Positions 43,999-57,344 of a stretch of DNA of 64,000 nucleotides are shown here, piece by piece. The notes under the pieces were generated by a model. That model searched no databases and was not told the origin of the DNA. It saw nothing but the letters and a program-made list of their open reading frames with translations. Each line of letters begins with the position of its first letter. Position 1 is the stretch's first letter. The position numbers and the translations under genes are program-made. The stretch spans positions 17,903,147 to 17,967,146 of the forward strand of contig JAJEKV010000026.1 of NCBI GenBank assembly GCA_021234155.1, written 5' to 3'. This stretch comes from Isoetes taiwanensis. Taxonomy: Eukaryota; Streptophyta; Lycopodiopsida; Isoetales; Isoetaceae.

Positions 43999-44580
43999 AT
44001 ATATATATACTTGTTAGAGAGACATGCAACCCTCGATGACATATACTTAGTGAAAATAAGTAGCGAAAATGTGAAAGAAATTATCGACATGAGACAAATG
44101 CGCGTTTGCTCCATTTACGAAATGGCGGTCGCTTGCATTTACCTTTAAATGGCGCCGAGTTGCGCCATTTACCTATCAATGGGCCATTTTTCCTTGAAAT
44201 GGAGCATTGCGCCATTTCCCTTGAAATGGGCGGTGCACGCCATTTCCCATTAAATGGCTGCAATATTGCGTCATTTTAAAGGGAATGTAGCCTTGGCTTG
44301 CTCCATTTCAAAGGAAATGGCTATGTTGCTCCATTCAAGGAAAATGGCCCATTGGAGGGTAAATGGCATCTTATTCTAAATGCTATATCTAATAGCTAGA
44401 GTTATGGATTCCTATTACTACAAAGATTGAAAGCAAGACATCAATTGTTGAGAACTTATCTCTTGAACAAGATAGAGAAGATCTACCCTTAAACATATTA
44501 AAATATTTAACATTACATCCTACATTAAAACATACTAAAACATTTTACTAGAACTGAATAGCCTCTAAACTTGAGGTCAT
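43999..44580. repeat. AAATGGCG/CGCCATTT inverted-word cluster 1
   Basis: Between about 44119 and 44370, AAATGGC and GCCATTT words alternate in both orientations at least ten times (for example GCGCCATTTCCCTTGAAATG), so many short hairpins can form. Words are separated by 10-25 bp of variable sequence. Confidence 0.75.
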
Positions 44581-45300
44581 TGGCGATTCGGGATACGCCA
44601 TATCGAGGAGAATGCTGAGAAGAATTTGGTCAGCGCTCAGATAATCTTGACAAAGTGGCGGACAAGCGCTTGGAGGAAACGGACAAAGCGCGAAAAATGA
44701 AGGCAGCCAGCTGGAATGAAGCCAAGCGCTGAAGAATGAATGCGCCTAAGAACGAGGCCAGCGCTGAAGAATGAAGACAAAGAACTAAGCCGGTACGCAA
44801 AGAAAGACAAGCGCCAAAGGCGGCAAAGCTGGCGCTATCGACTAAGGAACCAACGCGTCTAAGACGGAATAGGCGCTCTGAGAAGCGCCGCTAGGCCAAG
44901 AAGAGATCTCGGCGCGCCAAATACCTACGAATATTGAAAGCGAGGGCGAGGTGCATAAAATGCGAATAACCGTCGGTAGAATATCTCGCCTTCTAATGAC
45001 CATGTCGCCTCGACAGCGAGATACCAAAGGCCATTATGAAGTGGGCGGGCGGGCAAAAATTGAAGTTCAAAACTCACGGGCGGGCAAATTCAAATTTCAA
45101 ATTTGGAGGGTGGTGAGGCGGGACACTGATGCTTGAGGTTGGAATGACTTAAACTACCTAAGATTTATAATGGCGAGGCGGGAGAAGCGGACGGGCGGGG
45201 AAAATTCAAAATTTTAAAAAATTTGTAGAGACGGATCATGGGAGGGAAAAATCGAAATTTTCAAAATTTCGAGACGGACGGGCATAAAATTTGAAGAGCG
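44580..45300. repeat. AGCGCT-rich and GGCGGGCGGGC-rich segment
   Basis: About 44625-44900 is packed with AGCGC/GCGCT words (CAGCGCTCAG, AAGCGCTTGG, CAAGCGCCAAAGG). From 45040 the motif changes to ACGGGCGGGCAAA..TTCAAATTT, repeated several times. It is much more GC-rich than its surroundings, with no ORF of note. Confidence 0.6.
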
Positions 45301-45660
45301 GGGCGGGTAAAATTGGTTTTCTTTTTCTTTCCCAGACTTTTCTTTTCTTTTTCTTTTCGGGTCAATTTTTCATTTTTGATTTCATTTGTTCTTTTCTCCT
45401 TACTCCCAGCTTCTTCCGCCTTAGCCCGGGGCCCTATCCCTGGCTTTTGCACATTCTCTCTCCTATTCAACCATCTTCTCTCTCTCTCGCTGATGTTGAT
45501 CCCGGGGCCTTCGAGGAAAAAAAAGTGGAGTAGGATTTATACGGTCCCCGTGACTTTTATACTTTTATACAATGCGCACCTTGATCAAAAAATCCGGGGA
45601 GCCGTGCCGGGTTAGTATTATCATTGTTTCTAGGTAGTGTCTTAGGTAGTCAAGTGTAGT
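45300..45660. other. Pyrimidine-rich stretch, no gene recognised
   Basis: TTTTCTTTTTCTTTCCC-type sequence from 45314 to about 45400, then TCTCTCTC. The small ORFs are compositional. Confidence 0.45.
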
Positions 45661-46060
45661 GTCTTAGGTAAGACTGAAATGGCGGCTTGACGCCATTTCA
45701 TTATTAGGAGGGTGGGTTTGTAGCACTTTTCCTCCTATAGTTTGTGAAATGGCGGCATTTCGCATACCATTTCATAATGTCTGTTAATATTCTTGTAGAA
45801 GCGATCTATAAAGAGTTAGTCGCCATTTTAGTCTAATGGCTATTTAGCTAGAAGACCTCGCTACCATTTGCTCTTTTATGGTCCAACAAACCAAATGGCG
45901 CGGCTGGCCATTTAGACTAAATGGCATGACCTCGCCATTTATTTGCTCTATTATATAAAAAGCTAAATAAGGTGTGCTTATTTAGTCTAAATACATGCTA
46001 GCGCCATTTAGTCTAAAATGCCCGTTTGCTGTTTTACCCTAGCACATGCCATTTCTCTCC
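45660..46060. repeat. AAATGGCG/CGCCATTT cluster 2
   Basis: Again paired words: GAAATGGCGGCTTGACGCCA, TCGCCATTTTAGTCTAATGG, TAAATGGCATGACCTCGCCA. About eight to ten words over 380 bp, in both orientations. Confidence 0.7.
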
Positions 46061-46081
46061 CACCATGCTTACCTCTGGCGG

Positions 46082-46580
46082 CTAGTGCGGAAGAAATGGG
46101 CGTGGTGACTTGAGAGGAGCATAGTCACCATTTGGAAGGTCTTGGTGTATGGAGATCGTTAGAGCCATACCCTTGGTAGCGTGAACCAACCAAGGGGAGA
46201 CACAAGAGGCTGAGAACTTTGCCTCTCCTTTGTCCGTCGGTGCATGGGTGAAGAAGGGAGCCTCAACCGTGGCCGGATGGGCATCATTGTCAACATGAGA
46301 GAAGTCAAGAAACAAGGAAGACTTGACTTTCTTGGTTACCTGCGTGAAGATCCGGTCGGTGGCAGATTGATCTCTATTGCATGGATTGGCGATGCCACGA
46401 AATTTAATGATGGAGTCCAAAGATGAAGGACCAAAAAACTTGCCGGGCCAAGAAAAAGGTTGGCGGTTGCCATCTTATGAGTCCAGAGAGGCGATATCAA
46501 AGGCACAGAGATCCCCAAAGGATTCAAGATTCTCGGCGAGCTGGCCATGGACATGTCCAAAAAACCCGTGGTCTCCACAT
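46082..46580 (-). pseudogene. Unrecognised ORF with one internal stop
   Basis: A minus-strand frame is open from about 46580 to 46082 except for one TAA near 46480. It reads FFGHVHGQLAENLESFGDLC..NRQPFSWPGKFFGPSSLDSI..IKFRGIANPC and ends PLKSPRPFLPH. The start (KCGDHGFFGH) could be a worn CCHC knuckle of a retroelement ORF1, but that is speculative. It lies beside the inverted-word repeats. Confidence 0.35.
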
Positions 46581-49500
46581 TTCAAGAGCTAAGATCTCGT
46601 GCAAACATGCCAAAGAAGAATGGATAGTGATGGAAGGTGGAGAGATGCGTAGAAAAGGTGTAATTAAAATGCCACCAAAGCCGGGCAAAAGGAACAAAAC
46701 AGTGGAGGTGGTGATGGGCCAGGTGGATTTAACAAGAAGAAGGACTAGAAGTTGAGAAAGGGGAGGGGCATAGGGATGAGAAGAGGGATGAGATCTGAGG
46801 CTCACAAACATGATTCTCCGCGAAGTCCACCCGAGAAGCCTCGATGAAAAGCCTCGGCCATAGTGACCGCGACTATTAGTGACAATAAGGAGGCTACAAA
46901 CATAAGAAAATGTAGCATCCATGTTGTATAGCACTCCAAAGAAAGAGAAAGCCGAAAACCAAAGCATGATAAGGGCAAGGAAATTACAAAAGATTGCAGT
47001 GCATCTTGAAGTGCCCGAGGAACTAAAGATGGACCGTGGATTTAAGAAGAAGAAGAAATGGCAGAGGAAACACTAAAAGAAAATACAAAAAGCACGGCCA
47101 CATGTCCCTCCCTGAGTCACATACACCAAGAATATCTATCCGGGATCTAGAAGAGGCCCCACCTAATATGACCCATGTGGTTATTAACCCCGAGCATGTT
47201 AGAGGCTCGCAAATCATTTGCCGAGGATCCACACCCTATTCACTCCAAATAGATGTAGTGCCCTTGATCCTGGAGCAAAGGAGTTGGGTCGAAATGGGTC
47301 AGCTGGAATCCTACTTGATTCGAAAAGATTTTATATTATCAATGGTAATCATTCTACGCCGCCGCCACCGTGTGCGTTAGTTGGGGATGAGGATAGAGTC
47401 GAGCTCGCAAGATCTATGTCTATACCATGCGTAGTTCTTTCTGAGATCACCATCTCGACCTTCTTCACCAAAGGTGGGATGTGAATGATATAGTAGCAAA
47501 GACTGCCTTCAAGGAACCATATGTGGATCGCATCCACCATCTTCGCAAGCAATACTAGGAATGCGGCGACCAAATTTCCCCCTCGCCGGGTAGCGATACC
47601 AAGAAGTAATTTGGTGCACAAGGTATGTTTACGCTCTTACCCATTCATTTGTCAAATGTATGTTCTTATTTGATCTGAAAATGGCGCACCAAGGCCATTT
47701 GAATTAGGTTTATGTACCGCCATTTGAATTGAAATGGCGCAGTACCGCTGATTTGATGTAATACGCGAATAGCCATTTGAATTCAAATAATGCTTAGGGT
47801 CAGCTTATTTCTAATTAAATAGCGGCACTACGCATTTGATGTAAATAGCGCACCGCTTCATTAGATGTAAATAGCAACATTTGAAATTCTAATCAGCTAC
47901 CTCTGCAAAAGACTACCTTGAAGTTCAAGTAAAGATTCTCGAGGGGCAAAATACACGGCGGATGTCAAATCGGTTTGTCTTCATGCCTACATAAGCCTAT
48001 TATGCACCTTCCTCCGCCGTGATGTGGAAACAAATTTGAGTAAAGGAGAATTATGACGTATCAGGGTCAAGCTATAGTAATCAATTTTGCTAAAGACAAA
48101 GATTACTTCAAAGGGATAACTACCTTAGATGCATGAGGGTTTAATTATGATGATTGTAGAAAGGTCTCAAGAAGCTTCTTTGCTGGATATATATACGCCA
48201 AAGTCACCTCGACATACATGGCACTCTTCTTAAGACGAGGGCTTAGAACTTAAGAGAGAGGCCTGCTTACATGAAGAAGGAGACACCGCACTTCACGCAT
48301 CAAATTGGCACTAAGTACAAGAAATTCGAGGACTCCAAGGAAAGCCATGACCACTTCGATAAAGCACTTCCGGGTTTGGGGGTATACACCATAAGTAAAT
48401 GCAGAAGGAATACTCAAAGAGGGAGTTCATGGTAACATGCCATTCTCCTTGGCCAGTCCATTCAAAAATCCTTCAAATAAATGTAAAAGGCCCCGCTAAG
48501 ATGGTTTGTGGAGCATGTCACCGCCTGGGATTCCAATCTAAATCTGGAAATTTTACCCGCCAAGATGATATAAGCTTAGGATGCAAGGTACCATCTAAAT
48601 TTTGAAAAGTAGATCAATCATGTTTCTTCGAGCAATGTCTCTTCATGGCGATGCACTCAAGAGACATACCGATTCTATGTTTGCCACGGAGCATAACTTA
48701 CTATTTGCCAAGGCGCTTGAAAGCACTAGAATCCGTGTCTAGAGTGTTTGTAGGAATCTATGAAGAAGAGACTGGAGCTGTGTGGTTCAGAACCGTGAGC
48801 CAGCTCTTTCTATTTGCTACAGGATTTCAAGCATTGCACGGGAGAGCCCGGACAAGACCTCGACCTTAGGCTATTTGGCTAATTATCCTAGAAAGCCCCG
48901 CAGAATTCCTCCTATTCCTAAGGAAGCCATCGGAAGTGGAGCGTATGTTATGGCTAAAAAACCTGGCAAAAGATGTGTTTAAGTGGAGTTAAGGTGGTAT
49001 GGAGGGAGAATATCCGTGCATAAACAGATTGGTCCCCAGAATCAAGGCTCTACCTTTGTTGATAAGCTCACTAAGGTAAATATCAGATCAGATTTCTCTC
49101 TCGTGGTTTCCTCTCAGGCATCCCTTCATGTAGGAAGAATCGCTGTACATACGAGCATGAGTTAGGAAAAGATGAAATGCGAGCGGCATTCCTCGTGGGT
49201 AGGGGTCGAACGCCATGTACCGGCTTGACTCAAAGGCCATTGACCAACTTAACGAGTTGACTTTGCAAGATGGTGAATCTTCGTGGAAGGGCAGACGAAG
49301 AAGCTTCTCATACAGAGAAAGGTGAGATACGTCTAAGCCGGAGCAGAAAGCAGATCAAATTGACCGCAGTAGTACTAACTGATGATTATGAGAAAGTCTC
49401 CATGAACACTTCGCCAATGACTATTAAAAATTTTGTTTTGAAAAATTGTATCTTATATAATATTTCTATTAATATATATATCTACATGGTCTTCTTGAAA

Positions 49501-50440
49501 ATATGCTATCTATAGCAAAACGCTGAGAGCACTATTTGCTTGTCTTCACGCTCACTTAAATAGCGCTACCAAGACTATTTGCTCGCCTTAAATAGCGCTA
49601 CCAAGACTATTTGTTTGCTTTCATCGCTCATAAATAGCTACCGCATTCCATTTGCTTCCTTTTCACGCTAGCTAAAATATCGCTGCTTATGCCTATTTTG
49701 TTTTGTGGTTATTTTGCTAGCATGAGCGCCGCTACTATTTTGTTTGCTTCTGTCGGGCGGCAATTTAATATCTCGCTTTTGTGGTTCTTGGGCCGCTTTC
49801 CTCATACTTTCCAAGTAAATGGCTACCATAGTTCTTCCTCGACAACTAAAACCGTACCGCTTTATATTAAATGTAGCTGTTTTGCATGATAACCGTTTCT
49901 TTTAAGCAAATAGTGCCATATCTAGCCATAAATGTGTGGATAAAACAGGGAAGAAACTGATTTCTTAATGAAATTGGAATCACGTAAATTTCCAACTTTA
50001 ATGAAATTCTCAGGCTTTTATCAGAGTTGTAGATAAAGACTATTATAGCCATGTACAATAATCTTGCAAAGAGGGACATTGATCAAGCTCTTGAATGGGC
50101 GCAAATATGGGCTCCAACATTCTCGTAATAAATGGTGATGTCAAATGGGCATGAGGCCCTCCGTATATGCATGCTCGCACTTTGTAATTGTTATGAAGTA
50201 ACAAATCGAGGGTTCTTAGCCTAAGAACTGAAAGCAAGGGAATCAACGCCTTTAACGCGGGTCGAAAGAAAGAATTAGAATCGGGTCAGCCGCTATGACC
50301 CAAGCTCTTGATATAACAAAACTCGCGGGTAAATGTTTTATTTTCAAATTCTTGCAAAATGCAAATGCAAGTTCGAGGTGTGCTTATTCAAATTCTGCAT
50401 CTATGGATAACATTTTATAAAGGAAGATAATCAACATAAC
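46581..50440. repeat. Repeat-rich, no gene recognised; inverted-word clusters 3 and 4
   Basis: Cluster 3 (about 47680-47880): GAAAATGGCGCACCAAGGCC, GCCATTTGAATTGAAATGGC. Cluster 4 (about 49530-49850): AAATAGCGCTACCAAGACTA twice, with AAATAGC/GCTATTT-like words. ORFs at 47036-47380, 48399-48605 and 48645-48869 show no recognised domain. Confidence 0.45.
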
Positions 50441-50510
50441 AGTCCAAATTTACGCTATAGCCACATGACCCCAGATAGTCCACACATATCTCTGGCCCAA
50501 TGCCAAAACA

Positions 50511-51480
50511 CACCTCTCAGAACTTGAGAACAAATAGTTATTACCTTACAACAAATTTTACCAAATTCAGGCTTTTAACTATATCAAAATTGTTCCTTGG
50601 AATTTCATAAGAGCATAAACCTCAGGTCAGGCTTTCCAAGATACAATATCTTTCTTGTGCACTCTCAATTGTGCAAATTTAGAGCAATTATACTTCCTCT
50701 TCTTCCCGTAAAGATATCATGGAATAGGATAAAGCCGTATTGTCTCTTTTAGTACTCAAACATGTTGGCAAAGAATCGATGCAATTTCATGCCAGAATAC
50801 TTGGTTTTATACGCCTACAACTCAAAATTTAAAGGACATTAGAATTAGCCAAGATCGCATGAGTTAAGGCAAAACAATGTTGACTTCCTAAAAGCTAAGG
50901 AAGAGGCAGCTCTATAAGGCAAAATAGCAAGACCCCTCCAAGTAGATACGACATATCGCAAGGATGCAAAGATACACCTCTCTCTAAACTTGAGAACAAA
51001 GAAAGCATACCCAAAAGCTTACCAAATTCTAGGCTTTTAACTATATCAAAATTGTTCCCTTGAATTTCAAGTAAGCATGTCCTCAGGCCTTTCCAAAGAT
51101 AAAGATCTTTCTTAGGCACTTCAATTGTGCAACTTTAGAGCAATTATACTTCCTCTTCTTCCCAAACATATCATGGAATAGACAAGCCGCATTGTTCCCT
51201 TTTTAGTACTCAAACATGTTGCAAGAATCTATGCAATTTCATGCCGTAAATACTTGGTTTTATACGCCTACAACCTGCCCAAAGGACATTAGAATTAGCT
51301 AAGATCGAAGGAGTTAAGGCAAACAATGTTGACTTCCTAAAAAGCTAAGGAAGAGGCAAGGCAGCTCATAAGGCAAAAATAGCAAGACCCCCTCTCCAAG
51401 TAGATACGATATCAAAAGGGGATGCAAAGATACACCTCTGCAAACTTGAGAACAGCAAAGCATACAACCATTCACCAATT
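50511..51480 (-). repeat. Tandem 460-bp units related to the LINE tail
   Basis: ACACCTCT..AACTTGAGAACA recurs at about 50511, 50973 and 51432. Between them lie ACCAAATTC.AGGCTTTTAA, AGCAATTATACTTCCTCTTC, TACTCAAACATGTTG and CAAGTAGATACGA. On the minus strand, parts read as LINE-like protein (TCLLEIQGNNFDIVKSLEFG). The segment next to each unit end also flanks the LINE at 36121-36183. A further copy runs to the window edge at about 63735-64000. Confidence 0.75.
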
Positions 51481-51696
51481 GGGTTTATAGTCTTAATTTT
51501 GGGACAAATTCTTATATTGCATGTTTTTAGTAGCATATTCAAATTCACACATTTCACCTCAAAATTATGAAAACGTAATATCATGTTATTTACAAAATAG
51601 TCAATATATTTCACAATAATATAGCACCATATCATAAAAACGCGATAACAAAAATTTACATAGCTATTCAACTTTCTTCAAGCACCCCCAATGATA

Positions 51697-53480
51697 TCAT
51701 AGCCTTCTTCCCGACATCCCACAGGTGTCATTGTAATTTCCGTGATTTAGCTGGAATAGTGTTTGAGTCCATGAGTACAAAACACTTTCATAGTCTAGCC
51801 AAAGATCGTGATCACTGATTTCTCCATCTCTTTGTCCAACACCAGTACCTTTATCCGACACGCGGTCAATCGATGCACCGGACACCACCATTCCACCTGC
51901 ATATGGTTGAAGCTAATATTACCTTCTTTGCAAATATCGAGATAGTGAACCCCAACCACACCGATATGTATCTAAATCTGATGGCTTTACTACCAATAAA
52001 TTGCAAGGCCCCAAGCCGGAAGGTTCATAAGCATCCATGCCTAGAAACTTTGGCCTATTGTTCTGTGGGACCAATATAGTGTTTGTCAGAAGGAGGAGGA
52101 GCATATTGCTTTAATGCTACTTACAGCTAAGTCATCAAAATCCTCAAAGACTCGCTAGCGTCTTCCACCTAGTCTTAGGCAACCAATTTCTTTCCAATTC
52201 ATCCGAGGATGTGTCTATCTCCCCAACAGTTAATCACCTTCTTCCAAGAAGCCACCAAGGCACGTACAGGCCATCTGATTGGTTTGCTAATGCTTTATAT
52301 AGTCTTGGATTCCTCCTTAGTCAATCCCAATTGCTTCACTTCTTCAAGAGGTTTTAAAGCTTTGGTTGACCTAGAGGTATCTAGGCTTGCCATTCCTCAT
52401 CTCTACGCCATATTTCCTCCTCCACTCATCCTTCCTAAGGTCTCATCTTCCATTGGAAGATTGGAATCCCATCTCTCACCCAAAAAAGTGAAACCCTGTG
52501 AGGTTCCTGAATGACCTCAAGATCCAATGTATAACCATCCACAAAGCTCTTCCAATCGGGCACTTCTTCTATGAGAGAAGCTATAGGGTTTGGAGTAGTG
52601 TATTCATGCAAGATTTTAAATAGTCTAGGAAAAGTTGGTCACCGTTGCTGCTTCAAAGATAAATCATATTTACAAATAATGCATCCACATCCTCAAGGTA
52701 TGCCCTAGCATAAGAAACCCTCAAATTAACTCTCTTTCAAATATCCCTACAAATTAAGTAGGATAGGAAAAAGAAAATATCCACCGTTTCTATTTTGCCA
52801 GCACAATTATCAAGTTGCGGAGAAACCTTTGGTAGATCTTGAGGTTTAGCACGTAAATTGAAGCTCCAACATGTTCATTAGACCATGCTTCCTAAACCTT
52901 GCCTTGTCGAATCCTTTCAATATTGTTAGGTTTCCATCTAACAATGCCTCTATGTAGCCCTGGGCTAGTCAGAAGGTCCGGAGGTGACCATTGTATCCAT
53001 TTCTCATAGTTTCCTCAACACCTCATGATACTCCCAATATGAAAATCCGACCATCACTCCACAACTCCAAACTAAAATGGCCATAGTAGGTTTGATTCAT
53101 GCAAGATTGCCCCAAATTATTGAGATCTCAGAAGCGTATGATCTTCCACATGACTTGGTATGTACTTGAATTGTGGAAGACAAGTCTTTTGTTGGTCCAT
53201 CTTGTCATGTATAATACATAAATAGTTATTGGGTTCCAATGCGTATAAAGTCCTCCACATCCAATAACATGATCTACATGATAGTTGGTCAGGTCATATG
53301 GTCCTTCATATATGCTCCTATCCTAGCCCTTTGACTAGGGCTTTTCGTACGCCTTTATCAAGAGTCTCCCTTCAACTTAGCACATAAATTCGTAATTTGC
53401 AAAAGTTGTTTGAAGCTGCTTGCAGGATATTATTCGAAATGCTTCTTCCATAACTCACCAAAGTTGTTGATATTGAAGAA
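51697..53480 (-). pseudogene. Degenerate DUF7869-type transposase copy
   Basis: Minus-strand remnants match the 40.4-44.0 kb element in order: LCIIHDKMDQQKT (about 53210, compare LCIIHDKMDRVKT), YYGHFSLELWSDG (about 53070, compare YGHFSLDLWKDD), PQLDNCAGK (about 52810, compare LQLDNAKQGK), MLGHT followed one base out of frame by EDVDALF (about 52700, compare MVGHTHDDIDALF), and a C-terminal YESVLYSW piece (51697-51891). Many stops and shifts. Upstream, 53654-53959 has an open frame (ILVDEGGPTCIHNLEHALQD) that may belong to it or to another repeat. Confidence 0.65.
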
Positions 53481-53959
53481 TTCCCCACTGGCGCAGGGAA
53501 TTCACTTTCCAAAATACCTCTTTTGAGTACAATGATGGGTAACCTTTTCTCAACAATCGCCTTCCCTTTTCATCCCTTCTCGCTTTTGTGTGGTATAGAC
53601 TCGTGATTGAAATCAATATATTTTTCTTAAATATCTCCCCGCGTACCAGTATCCTAGTCAAGTGGCCCAACAAAACCATTATTTCCATGTAAAGCAACTC
53701 GCTCCTCTCTTTTGCTAATTATGCCATGAAGAAGTTGGAATTGCGCTGGATACTCGCCATGCTTTTGCACATATCCATTTGTCAGCAAAGGGTATCTTTT
53801 TTCCTCGCTTTGCCTCTTTCTATCTTGAAGTGCATGCTCAAGATTGTGTATACATGTAGGTCCTCCTTCATCAACAAGTATATGTACTTTTTGAAAAGTG
53901 GCTCTTGTTTTCCACCTAATTGTTCTATTGTGAAGAATTGCATAATCACCTAACAACAA

Positions 53960-54850
53960 TCCGAGTTCCTAACCTTCACCATTGTCTCACGCTTGGTGTC
54001 ACTAATCAACTTGGCTCTCTTTTGCTAGGGATAATGTCCGCAACTGATACTTCCCTTTTGCCTAGGTTTAGAGTTCCAACCGCCAATGGATCAATATCAA
54101 GACAATCATTGTCCCCAACAACCTCAAAGTTCGAAAAATATAATCCTCCCACAAATTGAACACTACTTCTATAGGTTATGCCATGATGCAAGGAACCTAA
54201 ATTTGATACAACCAAACATTCCTTGTCAAACCTTTACCTTCCATTGTCTCCAACATCTAAATTGCAATACCAATATTGTTCTCTCCCCTAGCCTTTCATC
54301 ATTAACAAATTTTGGACTGTGATCTCAGCACAATGACTCCCTTGGCCTACTATTTCCTTGTTGCACTTGTGCATGATTCTCACCTTCTTGTTCCCTCCAT
54401 TGCACCCTACTATAGAGGACTAATTGTTTTCTTCAACATTCTTGCTGTGAGTTGGTTTTTCATCGATATTGCTCTTTTCACCATTCTTGAGTTGAGGGGC
54501 ACCATTGACCTAGGCAAATTCAAGGTAACTTTTTAGTCAATGAGTAAGAAAAACATACACCATATAAGATAAAAAAGTAATGTATATTTATGGAATATGT
54601 AGAGGTAAATCAAATTTTTTAAAAAGCAAGAAATTCCTCGAAATAGGTTTAATATAATAATAACAATGGGCTTAAACGTAAATCATTTAAACAAGAATTT
54701 CTATGGCAAATAAATAAGGAAATGATGATAAATATATCCAAATTTTAATTATCAAAAATTCCATTATATGATTACTAAAAAAGACATATAAATCCAATAG
54801 GACGTAAGAATTTATTATCCATAATAATATACCCTAGACTAGATAATATA
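53960..54850. other. AT-rich, nothing recognised
   Basis: Small ORFs on both strands without recognisable motifs. From 54540 to 54850 the sequence is very AT-rich. Confidence 0.4.
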
Positions 54851-54879
54851 GTCATGGAATTTCAGACGCCTCGGGCGTA

Positions 54880-56230
54880 GTTATTTGAGGCACAATCATT
54901 CACGCTTAAGAGCTAATTAACTCCTATATAAACCGTTCACGCCTCAAGACCTCCATTCTGGGTTCCAATTTTTCTCAGCTTCGCTATGAAGTATTCTCCT
55001 ACAAATTCTCAAATGGCCAATTCTCTCATGAAGAACCCGAGGTCTCTCTAAAGAGATCGCTTCAAGAAGAACTCACACCCTCACATTGATTTTTTCCAAT
55101 TTCTCCTCTCCATTCCGGATTCGTGAGGATGACTTCATTTCAAGTATGGAAGAGGAGGAGTTGAGCCCTCTCTCATTCCTCTGACATTCTCAAGAGGAGG
55201 AAGAGGAGGAGCGTTGGAGGAAGAGGAGGAGATGTCCTCCCAAGAGCACATGATCAGCCTCCGCCTGTGGCTGGCCGGACTCCCTGTCAGAGAATGAAAT
55301 CTCTGAGGAGGAGGAGGAGGAGGAGGAGGAGGGATTCGAGGAGGCCTGCCAATTCACCAGCTTTGGAGGGAGCAGAGATGAACCAGTTTGCATGCGGGAT
55401 TTCTTTTTGTTTTGCTTTTGCACCTTTCTTTCTTTTCTAACACCTTTCTTTCTTCTTTGTTGCAAAGCGTGGAAGAAGAGTGATGCAAGAATCCCGTAAG
55501 GCCCATTTTTGTTTCCATTCTACGGGGTTTTGGACACGCTTCCCATTTTTTTCTCAGAATTGTGGAAAAGCCTTCGCAATCAAGGCTTTCCAAGCCTTCG
55601 CATCCGTATATTACAACTGCTTTTAATGAAATCAAACAGCTTCATAAACTTTGTCTTCAAACAGCTTTCTTTCAAAACGCTTTTCTCAGACATAAATTTT
55701 TGGATAAAATCAAACTGTATTCTCCTAATTATTTTGGCTCCAAGTCGCTTTCTCTAAAATTTGTCTCTCTAGAATTTGTATCTCAGAAATTTTGTCTCAA
55801 CAAAGTCTCTGAACACTATAAATCAACCACATGAGAAATCTCCGATTCATTACAAAGAACTTCATAGGAAATTTTCCTATACCTAATTCCAAAAACAATT
55901 CCCCCAACCTTACAAGTCATTTTTAGCTTCCTCTAAGTAATTTTGCCTTTAAAAATCATTTCCTTTTAATGTAGCCTATATAAAATTTCTAAATTCTATT
56001 TTTCAATGCAATAAAATGGAATAAATGTTTGAGAATTTCACGTATTTGAAATGCAATATTCTCTCCATATATACCATATATACATGTCATGTCCAAGGAA
56101 GATCAGACGCTGTATGTATATAATCTGCCAATCAATTATTCACGCCTAATCCTTTCTAATTGTGCTCTATATAAATCCATTTTTACGCCTCAAAGTCTTA
56201 CATTTTCTTCCTCCTTCATAATGACGGTTT
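54880..56230 (+). repeat. Direct repeats with TATA box, 1.24 kb apart
   Basis: CAATCATTCACGC..CTATATAAACCGTTCACGCC (about 54892-54945) has a diverged counterpart, CAATTATTCACGC..CTATATAAATCC..TTACGCCTC (about 56133-56195). The pair could be LTR-like or duplicated promoters. Between them lies a (GAG)n microsatellite at 55303-55335, embedded in GAGGAAGAGGAGGAG words from 55190. Confidence 0.45.
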
Positions 56231-57344
56231 GCCATGCCGTGGTTTGGATCTCACTATTCCGAATCTGTGAGCAAGATGAGTATTCATCAATGTTAGATGT
56301 TGGTTTCGCAATTCCTAACTTACTAAAAAGACCTCGCTTTTGTTCTCAGAAAGACCGTGAAAGTGCAGGAAACCGGAGACTCGAATTAAAACCAAAAGCA
56401 GAGGACTAAGGTCTCGAATCGAAAAGCCTCGGAATTAAAACCACAAGTATAGTCCTCCGCTCTTCAATCCTTCCGTTCTCGTAACCTAAGGTTATTTTCA
56501 TTTATTTTAAGTTGCATCTCAATGGCAGTGTTTAACTAAGAAGACAAGCTTTGCATTTGCTCGGTGCGAGGAAGCAGATGATGTTTATGAAACCGTAGTT
56601 TTTATAAACTTCATCTCGGGCTTCTTTTGTTCTCGGTAAATTCTTGAGTTTCTCTTCTCGAATTAATCATGCTATTGCATGCAAGTTTCTATTATGAATA
56701 AGTGTAGTAGAAAGTATTAGAAAATTGAAGATATTATTTGAAACACGCTTAAGCTGCGTTTAGGGTAACCTTAGCCTTCAACATGAATACACGCCGGGCG
56801 GCATTCAGGAGGGAGAAAAAACCCTCAGATGTATAGATAAGTAAATAGATAAAGGCTGGGGCATTATTTACACTGGTTACCAATGCACGAAGCCGTATAG
56901 TTTTCCTTATATAGCAGCTTTTTGCTCGAAATGCGGCAAACAATTGTATCCCTACTTTCAACTTTTACTAAACACGCCTACAAAGGTTCTTAGTTTCTAA
57001 GTTTATAAATAAAGAAATATAACACTGTGCGCAAATACCTATACCGCTTCGCCACTTCCTATCGGGAGCAGATGCCAAAGTTACATTAATCACCCTACAG
57101 ACGGTAAGATGGATTGGAATTACATATTTGGGCCAAGAATCACACGTTCTTGTACCCAGCTTTCGTCTAACTCCAAACTGTTGAACCGCTAAACAGCACC
57201 GCCTGGCCGAGCACCGCCTTGGTAACCCCTGAGTACTTGACTAAGTAATGATGATGGCAAGCAGAGCGCAAGGCAATGATAGATCCTGGGCTCGGGGCCC
57301 TTTGCAATCGCATCTGAGGTCAGCCTTATCTAATCACTTCGAGA
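56231..57344. other. No gene recognised
   Basis: AT-rich sequence with short frames (for example 56749-56961 on minus) that show no motif. Confidence 0.4.

Noticed and set aside
55190-55465. Minus-strand poly-Ser ORF
   Set aside because: Produced by the GAG/CTC microsatellite.
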